DNA of 64,000 nt, taken from contig NZ_BAEP01000040.1 of the NCBI RefSeq assembly GCF_000315015.1, positions 1 to 64,000 of the forward strand. Direction: 5' to 3'. How positions within the stretch are numbered: position 1 is the first letter of the stretch; every line of letters begins with the position of its first letter. Below the pieces are notes generated by a model that made no database searches, was not told the origin of the DNA, and was given only the letters and a program-made list of their open reading frames with translations. A program made the position numbers and the translations under genes. This document shows positions 30,015-38,904 of this stretch, piece by piece. Source of the DNA: Paraglaciecola mesophila KMM 241. GTDB taxonomy: Bacteria; Pseudomonadota; Gammaproteobacteria; Enterobacterales; Alteromonadaceae.

Positions 30015-30434
30015 ATGTCAGTTATGCCTTTTCATTTAGCCATTCCCGTTACCAGCTTGGTGGCAAGCAAAGCCTTTTACGGCGAATTGCTCGGCTGCGA
30101 GCAAGGCCGCTCTTCAGAAAACTGGATAGATTGGAACTTCTTTGGTCATCAATTAGTGACGCATTTGGTTGCGGCAATGCCAAGCCAACCTGCACCAAAC
30201 AAGGTCGATGATAAAGCCGTACCTGTGCCGCATTTCGGGGTTGTGCTTAAGATGAAAGATTGGCAAAACTTAGCTCATCGCCTGCAAGCCGCTGAGGTGA
30301 GTTTTGTGATTGAACCCTATGTGCGTTTTAAAGGGCAGCCTGGGGAGCAGGCTACACTTTTTTTACTCGACCCGTGTGGCAATGCTCTTGAATTTAAAGC
30401 ATTTAACGATATTGGTCAGCTGTTCGCCGGTTGA
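30015..30434 (+). CDS. VOC/glyoxalase-fold protein
   Basis: A 139-residue single-domain protein of the vicinal-oxygen-chelate superfamily. It opens with FHLAIPVTSLVASKAFYGELLGCE, the usual first module with a candidate metal His. The second module has PHFGVVLKMKDW and ends FLLDPCGNALEFKAF, where the final Glu is the typical last metal ligand. Members include dioxygenases, glyoxalases and resistance proteins; the exact role cannot be read from sequence. Good ribosome-binding site (AAGGAAAC). Its 3' end overlaps the convergent YitT gene by 19 bases. Confidence 0.85.
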   Translation: MSVMPFHLAIPVTSLVASKAFYGELLGCEQGRSSENWIDWNFFGHQLVTHLVAAMPSQPAPNKVDDKAVPVPHFGVVLKMKDWQNLAHRLQAAEVSFVIEPYVRFKGQPGEQATLFLLDPCGNALEFKAFNDIGQLFAG

Positions 30435-31117
30435 TCAGAAACCTTAGCAGTTTGGATCTGTCGGATAGTTTTAGCTTCCTGGGAGGTTTCTGAGGTTAAC
30501 TCGGCCATGGTTTCTGCATAGTTACTGTGATAACGCCCAGGTTTATGATTCACCGCGAGTATTACGTTGGTCGTCACCATCCCTGCCAATGAAATGGCCA
30601 ATAAAATTGGGTTCATAATGAACAGTGCCCCAACTACGATTAAAGTGTCTACCACTAGCTGAAATGTACCTGCGCGAATACCTCGGCTGCCTTGTAAATA
30701 AAATGCCAGAATACCCAAGCCACCCAAACTGGATTTGTGTCTGAATAAAATTAGCATGCCCATACCAATTAGCATTCCTCCCACAACGGCACCAAAAACC
30801 GGCTGAATGTCACTCAGGGATATGAACAAATGCATGTTTTCCACCAGCAAAGACACCAGCGTAATGGTCACAAAGGTATTCAGGGTAAAACGCCAGCCTA
30901 ACTGTTTCAGCGCAATGTAATAAAACGGCAAGTTCACAATAAAGAACAGTAAACCAAATTTAACCGGTACAAACTGGCTCAGCAATAGCGCAATACCTGC
31001 CGTACCACCAATCAATAAACCTAATGCTTTGAAGATGGCTAAACCTAAGCTAACGAAGACCGTACCGCTTAATATGGCCAGTACATCTTCGTAAAATCGA
31101 TGTGTTGAGGAATGCAT
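30416..31117 (-). CDS. YitT-family membrane protein
   Basis: A 233-residue integral membrane protein of the YitT/DUF161 family, about five to six helices. Visible ones include FVSLGLAIFKALGLLIGGTA, FGLLFFIVNLPFYYIAL and FGAVVGGMLIGMGMLILF. The family motif GGLGILAFYLQ is present near residue 135. The common C-terminal DUF2179 domain is absent; the tail here is short and polar, so this is the short form. Transport role is suspected for the family but not proven. Convergent with the VOC gene with a 19-base overlap. Confidence 0.83.
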   Translation of the reverse strand: MHSSTHRFYEDVLAILSGTVFVSLGLAIFKALGLLIGGTAGIALLLSQFVPVKFGLLFFIVNLPFYYIALKQLGWRFTLNTFVTITLVSLLVENMHLFISLSDIQPVFGAVVGGMLIGMGMLILFRHKSSLGGLGILAFYLQGSRGIRAGTFQLVVDTLIVVGALFIMNPILLAISLAGMVTTNVILAVNHKPGRYHSNYAETMAELTSETSQEAKTIRQIQTAKVSDQPANS

Positions 31118-31473
31118 ACCTGAATTTCTCCTAGATTTTTCCAGTGTCTAAACGGGTTTCAAACTCGTTACTGGATATATTTTGAGCAAGTCTATGCTTT
31201 CGAGGGGCGGCATTGTACAGTAAAAAGACTCCCTCACAAGCCTTATTGCCACTCAGGTTAACGCCATGTAAATTATTGATATTACTTGTAAAAACAAGTT
31301 GGCATTTAGACGATTTAGCCAACTATTTTTGTATGAATAATCTGCGCATTTATAATTGCAAAACCAACGATTGATTAAATATATTTGTTTCAATTTTGCA
31401 CTATGCGTACCTGCTGCTTGGCGATATGCTAGTGACCCACTTTTTTAAGCTGTCTAATGACTCAGGAGACCCA
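31118..31473. other. Divergent intergenic region yitT / aminotransferase
   Basis: About 355 bases. The open frame of the aminotransferase extends back to a TTG at 31396, but I treat 31396-31473 as untranslated leader. A small hairpin ACTTGT-AAAA-ACAAGT lies at 31284-31299. A 63-residue minus-strand frame here (31131-31322) shows no family features. Otherwise nothing recognised. Confidence 0.4.
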
Positions 31474-32670
31474 GTGTCGATTTGTGTGCCACAAGGAATT
31501 ATTTCGCTAGATAACATTTTGCCCGATGAACCCTTACTGATGATGGGGGCAGGACCGGTACCTATTCCGGCCAAAGTAGCAGCGGCGAATGGCATAGTGA
31601 TCAACCATCTCGGCGACACCATGGCGCAAATTATCGAACAAGTTAAAGTCATGTCGCGCTATGTTTTTCAAACTGAAAACGGCTTGATTTTAGGCGTCGC
31701 CGGCCCAGGTTCAGCCGCTATGGAAATGGCAGTTGCTAATTTAGTTCGCCCTGGCGATAAGGTGCTGAGCATCTGTAATGGGTTCTTTAGTAGTCGCTTG
31801 GCTGAAATGGCTGGGCGTTTACAAGCTGATGTGACCAAGGTTGTGATCGATGAGCGGCAGGCGGCAAGCGCCGAAGCCATCGAACAGCATATCATTCGTA
31901 GTCAACCCAACGTATTGACCATAGTGCAAGGCGAAACCTCAAATACCGTGCATAACGCCGAGCTAGAGCAGATTTGCCGCGTGGCCAAAAAGCATAACTG
32001 CATGGTCATTGTCGATGCAGTTTGTACGTTAAGTACCATGGCATTAGACATGGACGATTGGGGTATTGATGCTGTGATCACTGGCGGCCAAAAAGGCTTG
32101 TCGTGTATCCCTGGCATATCCTTAGTGGGTTTTTCAGAACAAGCCTGGGCCTTTATTGAATCTCGCACCGATCAACTTCGTCATTGGTGCCTCGATGCTA
32201 AATTAGGCCATCAATTTTGGTACAAAAAGTCTTATCACTACACCGCGCCCGTGTCTGGTATTTTAGCTATTCATGAAGCTCTGCGGTTGGTGTGTACAGA
32301 AACGTTACCGGTGCGATTTGACCGCCATGAACGATGCTCAAAAGCGCTGCAAGCTGCAATCGAAGGCATGGGGCTAGAATTGTATGTGGAGCCACATGCG
32401 CGTCTTGCGTCGGTGGTAGGCATTAGCCTACCTCAAAATATTATCGGCAAAGACGTTCTGAGTACCATGTCAAACCGTTATCGAGTTGAAATATCCGGCT
32501 CATTTGGACCGAATATTGTGCGCATAGGTCAAATGGGTGAACAGTGCCGCACTCATAACTTGTTTCGCACCATTCATGCACTAGGCTCTGCCTTTATCGA
32601 TTTAGGTCACAAGTTAGATTTACCCACCGGTATGGCTGCTCTTGAAAGCACTTTAGACGATATGCGCTAA
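31474..32670 (+). CDS. Class V aminotransferase (alanine-glyoxylate aminotransferase type)
   Basis: A 398-residue PLP enzyme of fold type I, class V, resembling alanine-glyoxylate / serine-glyoxylate / PucG-type aminotransferases. N-terminal MMGAGPVPIP corresponds to the GPG substrate-binding motif. Asp181 (VDAV) should bind the pyridine nitrogen and Lys207 (GGQKGLS) form the Schiff base. The C-terminus has IRIGQMGE, typical of the AGT group. The start is moved to GTG 31474: AGGAG lies six bases upstream, whereas the longer frame begins at an unsupported TTG 31396. It is a single-gene unit with no purine- or glyoxylate-pathway neighbours to define the substrate. Confidence 0.87.
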   Translation: MSICVPQGIISLDNILPDEPLLMMGAGPVPIPAKVAAANGIVINHLGDTMAQIIEQVKVMSRYVFQTENGLILGVAGPGSAAMEMAVANLVRPGDKVLSICNGFFSSRLAEMAGRLQADVTKVVIDERQAASAEAIEQHIIRSQPNVLTIVQGETSNTVHNAELEQICRVAKKHNCMVIVDAVCTLSTMALDMDDWGIDAVITGGQKGLSCIPGISLVGFSEQAWAFIESRTDQLRHWCLDAKLGHQFWYKKSYHYTAPVSGILAIHEALRLVCTETLPVRFDRHERCSKALQAAIEGMGLELYVEPHARLASVVGISLPQNIIGKDVLSTMSNRYRVEISGSFGPNIVRIGQMGEQCRTHNLFRTIHALGSAFIDLGHKLDLPTGMAALESTLDDMR

Positions 32671-32875
32671 CCACCCTTAATCACCGTGCATGGCGATGCA
32701 ATATCGCTTTGCACATGTGTTATTTCATGTAAGTTTTGTTGTCCATGTTATGCGCTCTAATCTATGCTTAAATACCAATAGGGATAGTCAATTCTCACTG
32801 TCATTTTGCTGTATTTCCCTTGTGTTAAAACGGACTTATTAACAACGCTATTAGGCGAAAATAAAGGAGAAGAGC

Positions 32876-33898
32876 ATGTCTAAGCTGATACTTTCACTGG
32901 ATGGCGGCGGTATTCGCGGCGCAGCCACAACGCAATTTTTAACCCATGTCGAGAAAGCCCTTCAAGTAAAACATCAAAAATCCTTACGAGATTGCGTGGA
33001 TTTTTATGCGGGTACCAGCACGGGCAGCCTTATTGCTTTAGCACTTGCCACCACCGACATGGGCATACAAGATATTAATAAGCTGTATAGCTACGCGAAT
33101 GCGAAAAAAATCTTTATCGAAAACCGCGGTGCATTTGAACTAGACGGTATCAACGCGCCTAAATATGAAGCCAAGGGTAAAACTGACATTCTTAAAAAGT
33201 CCCTCGGTCAGGCGAAAATAAAAGATGTGCCCGAAGGGAAGCATATACTTGCTATAACCTATGGTGTCGAGAAACATCGCCCTCACGTGATTAAGTCAAC
33301 CCGTAGCGAATTTCAAAACTTACTTTCGTATCAAGTAGCTGACGCCTCAAGCGCAGGGCCAACCTACTTTCCCACCCAAGTCATGAACCTCCCTCCAGAT
33401 AACGAACAAACATGGTTAATTGATGGTGGCGTAGTAGCGAACAACCCAACCATGTGTGCTATCGCCGAAGCCTGCCGATTATGGCCAGATGCCAATAGAC
33501 GCGTGTTATCGATTGGCACGGGTACCCAAACACGAAAAATAAATGGACCTGATTCACGTAGTTGGGGAGCACTACAATGGATGCTAAAAGGCTGTATTAT
33601 TGACGTGTTATCGGATGAAAAAGTCGTTGCTTATCAGGCAATAACCATTACACCACCTGGAAATTATATCCGCGTTAACGCTGAAATGCGCACTCAACCA
33701 GGCTTAGACAAAGCCCCCGATGATGCCATGGATGACATTAGCCAAACCAATATTAAGCGCTTAAAAGGCATGGGGGATTTTTGGTATAGCCAGTATGGTG
33801 ACGCCGTGGTCGAACTGCTTAACGATAGTTACAACGGGCCCTCCCTTGACAGGATTGATGCAACTACAGGTCAGCCCATTCAATACAAGCCAGGGTAA
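32876..33898 (+). CDS. Patatin-like phospholipase
   Basis: A 340-residue cytoplasmic-looking patatin-family lipase, no signal peptide. The oxyanion-hole loop DGGGIRG (9-15), the Ser nucleophile S48 in GTSTGS and the catalytic Asp183 in DGG form an intact Ser-Asp dyad. The overall form (short, DGGGIRG very near the N-terminus) resembles CapV-like and plant-patatin-like bacterial lipases. CapV proteins act in CBASS defence, but no cyclic-nucleotide synthase, HORMA/TRIP13 or ubiquitin-like gene is adjacent, so I make no defence claim. Strong ribosome-binding site (AAGGAGAAG). Convergent with the PPK2 gene, three bases apart. Confidence 0.88.
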   Translation: MSKLILSLDGGGIRGAATTQFLTHVEKALQVKHQKSLRDCVDFYAGTSTGSLIALALATTDMGIQDINKLYSYANAKKIFIENRGAFELDGINAPKYEAKGKTDILKKSLGQAKIKDVPEGKHILAITYGVEKHRPHVIKSTRSEFQNLLSYQVADASSAGPTYFPTQVMNLPPDNEQTWLIDGGVVANNPTMCAIAEACRLWPDANRRVLSIGTGTQTRKINGPDSRSWGALQWMLKGCIIDVLSDEKVVAYQAITITPPGNYIRVNAEMRTQPGLDKAPDDAMDDISQTNIKRLKGMGDFWYSQYGDAVVELLNDSYNGPSLDRIDATTGQPIQYKPG

Positions 33899-33901
33899 CG
33901 A

Positions 33902-34780
33902 TTATTTGGCTTGCGCCGCTAACAACCCGCGCATACGTTGCAATTCTTGTTTGCGCTGCTCATCAACTTCAGGGTAATGCATATCCAGTGATTCGAAGGT
34001 TTCTACTATGGTTTTGGCAATGATCAGGCGTGCGTTACGCTTGTCATCCGCCGGGATAACGTACCAAGGGGCTTCATTGCTGGTAGTAGAGCCAATACAA
34101 TCTTCGTAGGCGTGCATATACTGCGGCCAAAACTCCCGCTCTTGTATATCGGCATCGCTGAATTTCCAATTCTTATCTGGGTTGTCAATACGAGCTAAAA
34201 AGCGCTTACGCTGCTCTTCTTTAGATAAGTGTAAAAAGAATTTAATCAATCGAGTGCCATTGCGATTCAGGTGTTGCTCTAAATCATTAATCGAGCGGAA
34301 ACGTTCACGCCATATGTGCTCTTTGTGCATTGCTTCATCAGGGATGTGTTGGCTGTGCAAAATTTCGGGATGCACACGGGCAATTAGCACTTCTTCATAG
34401 TATGAGCGGTTAAAAATCCCGATACGTCCCCGCTCCGGTAATGCTAGATTCGAACGCCACAAAAAATCGTGCTCTAGCTCATTTTGACTAGGGTGTTTGA
34501 AGCTATGTACTTGACAACCCTGGGGGTTAATTCCCGACATAACGTGCCGAATTGAGCTGTCTTTACCTGCTGCGTCCATGGCCTGAAAAATGATCAACAC
34601 CGAATGTTCATTAGCTGCGTATAGCATGCGCTGCAAATCACTCATTTTACCAATTTGTTTTTTGAGCTTCTGTTTATAATGCGCTTTTGACGTATACAAA
34701 GGGGCAACAGCGGTGGGACGCTGGCTCAAATCACATGACTCGCCCTGTGGTGCTTTAAAATCTGCTGGGTTAACTTTCAT
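33902..34780 (-). CDS. Polyphosphate kinase 2 family protein
   Basis: A 292-residue PPK2-family enzyme that transfers phosphate between polyphosphate and nucleotides, most often making ADP/ATP or GTP from polyphosphate. Walker A is [10 protein letters not shown] (67-76), a second block [18 protein letters not shown] follows, and Walker B is in [19 protein letters not shown]. The size is that of single-domain class I/III enzymes; the preferred nucleotide cannot be decided by eye. ATG 34780 follows AGGGG. No ppk1 or ppx is nearby. Confidence 0.92.
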   Translation of the reverse strand: MKVNPADFKAPQGESCDLSQRPTAVAPLYTSKAHYKQKLKKQIGKMSDLQRMLYAANEHSVLIIFQAMDAAGKDSSIRHVMSGINPQGCQVHSFKHPSQNELEHDFLWRSNLALPERGRIGIFNRSYYEEVLIARVHPEILHSQHIPDEAMHKEHIWRERFRSINDLEQHLNRNGTRLIKFFLHLSKEEQRKRFLARIDNPDKNWKFSDADIQEREFWPQYMHAYEDCIGSTTSNEAPWYVIPADDKRNARLIIAKTIVETFESLDMHYPEVDEQRKQELQRMRGLLAAQAK

Positions 34781-34919
34781 TTTGGCCCCTATTTATTAGC
34801 ATTAATCAACCTCATTGTAGCCCTTACCTTCTGCCTCATAAGGAGCTGTGTCAATTAGGTAGACGAAAGTAAACTCAGTAACGTTCACCTAACGATTAAA
34901 TGCGCGGCGAGGCTTTAAC

Positions 34920-35717
34920 CTAGTGTATGTAATGCTCAAGCATAAATGCGGTCAGTTCGTCTTCATTGACCAAGCACAACGGCTTATCTGTAAAGCGTTT
35001 TAATGCCTCAGTGTCAGGAAATGAATAGTATTGCCCCCCTTGCTGCTCGGTGGTTGTTAACTGTGCGCCGTTATCAAGGGTAACAACGGCGTCAATTAGC
35101 AGGTTTACCCCGCTGGGATATAACTGCAATACGTGCCACAAGTAGGACTTTTCCGGCTGTACCTCAAGGTGAGAATGCCCAGCAATACGCCCAGTATCGA
35201 TACTGGCATTATCGATATAATGCAGCGTTGTGCCGATTTTCTTCTCGCCATTTAACATCGCCCAAAACGTGGCCATGACCCCACGATAATCAGGTAACAA
35301 ACCTGAATGTAAATTCAATACGCCAAAGCTCGGTAATGCCAGTACATCTTCTTTTAATATACTGCCATATCGAATAGACAGAATGAGTTCCGGTTCTAGT
35401 TTAGCTATTTTGGCTAAGCTGAGTGGACTGTTGATATCGTTAAGCTCTGTCACAGGTTGCTGCAAAATGCGGCTCATTTGGGAAAACGTTTTAAAACCTT
35501 GATAGTTAGGTAATTTTTCAAATAAGGGGGATAGTATTTGGTTAAGCAATTTTTGCTCAAAGAAAGCGAGGCTATTGAGCTCAGCAGGTTTACTGCCACT
35601 ACCGCCTACCTTGGCAGATAGAAACACACTCACATGGTGTTGCGATAAGTGAGGTAGCAGCAAATTTAGCGCATAGTTACTAGCAAGATCGCAGTTGGCT
35701 AAGATAACGATATTCAT
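34920..35717 (-). CDS. Formyltransferase-family protein of unknown substrate
   Basis: A 265-residue protein of the formyltransferase superfamily (methionyl-tRNA formyltransferase, GART, sugar N-formyltransferases). The catalytic signature is visible: Asn135 and His137 in LNLHSGLLPDYRG, and Asp174 in IDTGRI. It lacks the C-terminal tRNA-binding domain of Fmt, so it is not the housekeeping enzyme. The N-terminus (MNIVILANCDLASNYALNLL) is Rossmann-like. No nucleotide-sugar or LPS genes lie beside it to suggest a substrate. Apparently a single-gene unit. Confidence 0.8.
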   Translation of the reverse strand: MNIVILANCDLASNYALNLLLPHLSQHHVSVFLSAKVGGSGSKPAELNSLAFFEQKLLNQILSPLFEKLPNYQGFKTFSQMSRILQQPVTELNDINSPLSLAKIAKLEPELILSIRYGSILKEDVLALPSFGVLNLHSGLLPDYRGVMATFWAMLNGEKKIGTTLHYIDNASIDTGRIAGHSHLEVQPEKSYLWHVLQLYPSGVNLLIDAVVTLDNGAQLTTTEQQGGQYYSFPDTEALKRFTDKPLCLVNEDELTAFMLEHYIH

Positions 35718-35915
35718 TCATCTCACTTCTTTATTACTGCAATGACAATGAGTAAACCATTTATTCAATAAAAAGAAAATTGGCTTTAGCAGCAAATATG
35801 AAAAGAGATAAAAATCAAAAAGAAGGTGTCTAGAATACATTACCAACAACACGGAGCTGAGCGTAAAACTCAGAACCGCGCTGCTGTGATGACTAACGCG
35901 AACTTACTTTGAACC

Positions 35916-36650
35916 TTACAAAGATAAGTCGCTGGTGATAATCGCATCTGAGTAGCTTTGGTAAGCTGTTTCAAGCTGCTTCGCCACAGGATCTGGGAAC
36001 GAGTGGAAGTCACCGCTTTCGAGTGCAGTAACAATCGCTTCTGCTACCACAGTTGCATCAGGTGCACCTTCAAAACCTGCTGAATCACCCATTTCAGTGC
36101 CAATTGGGCCTGGGTGCACACTTAATACACGAATACCTTTATCAGCCCACTTATCTTTTAAGCCTTGAGTAATCGAGTACGCTGCCGCTTTGGATGCGCA
36201 GTACGTAGCAATATCGCCGAAGGCTTTAATCGATGCAATAGAATTCAACTGTACCAACACGCCTTTATTGCGCTCTAGCGTTTCAGCGAATGCATTGGCA
36301 ACACGCATCAAACCAAACACGTTCACATTGATTTGCTCCATCAATGACTCTTCTGCGTTTTCAGCTAAAGGTGAAGTCACGTGCATAATACCCGCGTTAT
36401 TCACCAAAATATCCACGTCGCTGGCTTGAGTAGCCAAGCGCTGAATTGACGCTGTATCGACTACATCGGCAGTCAATGTGACAACTTTATCACCGTATTG
36501 TGTTTCTATTTCTTTGGTTGATTCTGGGTTGCGTACCGCTAAATAAACCTTAGTCGCGCCATTTTCGATAAGTGAATCGACGATTGCTTTACCAATACCG
36601 CGATTTGCGCCTGTAACGAGTGCTACTTTGCCTTGAACTGAATTAGTCAT
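35916..36650 (-). CDS. SDR-family oxidoreductase, divergent from its likely TetR regulator
   Basis: A 244-residue classical short-chain dehydrogenase. It has the NAD(P) motif TGANRGIG, NNAG, and the Tyr-Lys pair in YCASKAA. The open frame extends back to 36767, but the ATG at 36648-36650 has a clear ribosome-binding site (AGGAG, seven bases upstream) and gives the standard N-terminus TNSVQGKVALVTG. The extra 39 codons run through the operator region and are not believed. Divergent from a TetR-family gene with a perfect palindrome between them, so probably repressed by it and induced by its substrate or a related compound. Substrate unknown. Confidence 0.9.
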   Translation of the reverse strand: MTNSVQGKVALVTGANRGIGKAIVDSLIENGATKVYLAVRNPESTKEIETQYGDKVVTLTADVVDTASIQRLATQASDVDILVNNAGIMHVTSPLAENAEESLMEQINVNVFGLMRVANAFAETLERNKGVLVQLNSIASIKAFGDIATYCASKAAAYSITQGLKDKWADKGIRVLSVHPGPIGTEMGDSAGFEGAPDATVVAEAIVTALESGDFHSFPDPVAKQLETAYQSYSDAIITSDLSL

Positions 36651-36711
36651 TGTTTGCTCCTGTTGATGTGCCGAGTATTTAAAAAAGTAAATAAGAAAGC
36701 ATTTAAAGTTG

Positions 36712-36723
36712 TACCGATCGGTA
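36712..36723. promoter_or_regulatory. Probable TetR-family operator between the SDR and TetR genes
   Basis: TACCGATCGGTA is a perfect 12-bp palindrome located in the 121-bp divergent region. The wider context TTGTACCGAT/ATCGGTAACA keeps partial symmetry to about 20 bp. Size and position suit a TetR-family dimer blocking both promoters. Function inferred from symmetry and position only. Confidence 0.68.
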
Positions 36724-36771
36724 ACATAGGTCAAATAAATCCCTAGATTCATTTTTGCGAGGTTCATAGCA

Positions 36772-37368
36772 ATGAGTGGTAAACGTACTTTTGACGATGA
36801 AAAGGCACTTGAGTCAGCTATGGGCGTGTTCTGGAAAAAGGGCTACGCGGGTGCATCGCTAGCGGAGCTAACCCAAAGCATGGGGATCAATAAACCCAGT
36901 ATGTATCGCACGTTCGGTAATAAAGAAGCCTTGTTTCTAAAGGCGACCCAGAGATATATTGAGAAAAATGCCCAACCTCATTTTGTGCATTTACAGCGGA
37001 AAGGCATTCCGTTAGCACAGCGTATTAAAAATTACATGACATCAGTGGTAAGCGAGCAGTGTACTGCTGAAGATCCTAAAGGATGTTTCATATTTTTATG
37101 CCAAGGGGAGATTGCCAGTGGCGATATGCCTGAGTTGCCGAGCAATTTACTGAATCAGGCGAGTCAAAAAATTCAAGACGCGTTAGTTGATATCTTCACT
37201 GATGATCCACAAGCGATTAAACTTGGGTTAAATACTCGCGCAGAGAGTATCGCATTATGTATCGCTACTACCCTCAGAGGTACAGCCTCTATGGCTCGAG
37301 CAGGTGTACCGTTAAGTGAATTGAAAACGGTCATCGAGCACAGTCTTCGTGGTATAGGCTTATCTTAG
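36772..37368 (+). CDS. TetR/AcrR-family transcriptional regulator
   Basis: A 198-residue regulator. The N-terminal helix-turn-helix reads about 8-52: ALESAMGVFWKKGYAGASLAEL, then MGINKPSMYRTFGNKEALF, the standard TetR_N pattern. The C-terminal ligand domain belongs to the type found in many regulators of adjacent SDR genes. A CTAEDPKGCF segment contains Cys residues that may sense oxidants or electrophiles; this is speculative. It faces the SDR gene across the TACCGATCGGTA palindrome. A perfect hairpin, GTCAAAATG/CATTTTGAC (37374-37396), lies just after its stop. Confidence 0.9.
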   Translation: MSGKRTFDDEKALESAMGVFWKKGYAGASLAELTQSMGINKPSMYRTFGNKEALFLKATQRYIEKNAQPHFVHLQRKGIPLAQRIKNYMTSVVSEQCTAEDPKGCFIFLCQGEIASGDMPELPSNLLNQASQKIQDALVDIFTDDPQAIKLGLNTRAESIALCIATTLRGTASMARAGVPLSELKTVIEHSLRGIGLS

Positions 37369-37722
37369 TAACGGTCAAAATGGCTGTCATTTTGACTTAA
37401 TAGGCACGCTTCCGTGCATTTTTACCAAGCGTGAATAAACACTTCTTCAGTCTTTTCGCAGCAATCGATTCTCATTAGGTGTCGATTGAATAAACCTTCT
37501 GCGTTAAAAGACAAACCAGCCTTTTAGTTTCACTCTTATCGTTTATCTCACTCTGACTTGTTACATTTCAAAACAGTTATCCCAGGGCTAGCGTTGTATA
37601 ACTATTGAATTCTCAAGCATATCAGCAGATAGTAAATTGATTTGATTGAATATTAATCAAATGATCAATATTCAATCTTGCCACTTTAAAGCAGCGCATT
37701 ATCAACTATCAGGAGAAACACC
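37369..37722. other. Intergenic region with two perfect inverted repeats
   Basis: About 350 bases without a gene. At the start, GTCAAAATG (37374-37382) pairs with CATTTTGAC (37388-37396) around a 5-base loop; it probably ends the TetR transcript though no T run follows. Nearer the next gene, GATTGAATATT (37644-37654) and AATATTCAATC (37667-37677) form a perfect 11-bp inverted repeat about 45 bases before the dienelactone hydrolase start, a likely operator or leader hairpin. The middle shows nothing I recognise. Confidence 0.55.
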
Positions 37723-38613
37723 ATGTCACATATTGACCCCAAGCAAATCCCCCAGCAAGCCTTTGACTGGTATGACGAATATGCCCATGGTGATATGGAC
37801 CGGCGCACCTTTATGTCACGCTTAGCGACCTTGTCGGTGGCAGGGTTAAGCATTGGCACCCTAAGCGGCGCACTGACGCCTAATTATACTTTGGCTGAAC
37901 AGGTGTCCTTTAATGATGAAGCCATAACCGCCAGCTACCAAAAATTCCCGTCGCCGGATGGTTACGGCGAAGGCCAAGGTTACCTAGTTTTGCCCAGCAA
38001 GATATCAAAAGCCGTCCCTGCGGTTTTGGTGGTGCACGAAAACCGCGGCTTAAACCCTTATATAAAGGACGTGGCCCGCAGGTTAGCCAAACAAGGTTTT
38101 ATCGCCTTTGCCCCCGATGCTTTATTTCCCCTTGGTGGATATCCTGGTAATGATGAGAAAGGCAAAGAAATGCAGCGTAGTATGGATCGCCAAAAGATAG
38201 AAAATGACTTTATCGCTGCAGCCAATTTTATTAAACAGCACGAAAAAACAACTGATAAATTAGGTGTGGTCGGTTTTTGTTTTGGGGGTTACATCAGTAA
38301 CTTTTTAGCCGCTAAAATACCCGACGTAATTAATGCAGCGGTGCCGTTTTATGGTACTCCCGCCGCCGAAAACTTAGTGAGTCAGGTCAAAGGACCAATA
38401 TTGCTTAATTTCGCTGAAAACGACAGCCGAGTAAATGCAAGTTGGCCAGCATACGAAAGCACATTAAAAGCCAATGGCGTGGACTACGAAGCGCATATTT
38501 ATCCCGACACCCAACATGGTTTTCATAACGACTCCACCAGCCGCTATGACCCAAAGGCAGCGGAGTTAGCATGGACTCGTACCGTGGATTTCTTTAATAC
38601 ACATCTTATTTAA
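37723..38613 (+). CDS. Dienelactone hydrolase family protein with Tat-type signal (YghX-like)
   Basis: A 296-residue alpha/beta hydrolase of the dienelactone hydrolase family. The N-terminus carries a twin-arginine motif DRRTFMSRL (RR at 27-28) and a hydrophobic stretch to about 58, suggesting folded export to the periplasm. The catalytic triad is visible: Cys186 in GFCFGGY, Asp234 in AENDSRV and His265 in TQHGFHND. Overall form resembles E. coli YghX. True substrate unknown. Good ribosome-binding site (CAGGAGAAA). Downstream of a perfect 11-bp inverted repeat that may regulate it. Confidence 0.88.
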   Translation: MSHIDPKQIPQQAFDWYDEYAHGDMDRRTFMSRLATLSVAGLSIGTLSGALTPNYTLAEQVSFNDEAITASYQKFPSPDGYGEGQGYLVLPSKISKAVPAVLVVHENRGLNPYIKDVARRLAKQGFIAFAPDALFPLGGYPGNDEKGKEMQRSMDRQKIENDFIAAANFIKQHEKTTDKLGVVGFCFGGYISNFLAAKIPDVINAAVPFYGTPAAENLVSQVKGPILLNFAENDSRVNASWPAYESTLKANGVDYEAHIYPDTQHGFHNDSTSRYDPKAAELAWTRTVDFFNTHLI

Positions 38614-38904
38614 CCGATAAACTCTGCATTATGTGGCAAGACAGTGCACCATGAAGTGCGCTGTGTTTCTCGGTCGTCTGCGACTCACTTTTTGTAATGT
38701 AATTTTTACTTGCCATCAAGAACAAATGAGAGAACTTTCAACAGGTTACTTTTCGATATCACCGATACACCTTTCAAAATCGAGTTATAAGACCTTGTTT
38801 TTATTGGGCGTTATTTTCACCGGTTGAGAAATACGAATAGGCACAGCCCATGCTTTAGCGATGATAGACAACCACGTTTAGTTGTTAATTGCAGAGGTGT
38901 GCAT

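Noticed and set aside
31131-31322. 63-codon minus-strand frame upstream of yitT
   Set aside because: No ribosome-binding site, no recognisable family, and it sits in the divergent promoter region.
32876-34780. CBASS or other defence island based on the patatin-like gene
   Set aside because: Neighbours are a PPK2 enzyme and an aminotransferase; no cyclase, HORMA, TRIP13 or ubiquitin-like genes are present.
38633-38827. 64-codon plus-strand frame between the dienelactone hydrolase and flavoprotein genes
   Set aside because: Composition is not protein-like, with no signal or family match; it ends where the upstream extension of the next gene starts.
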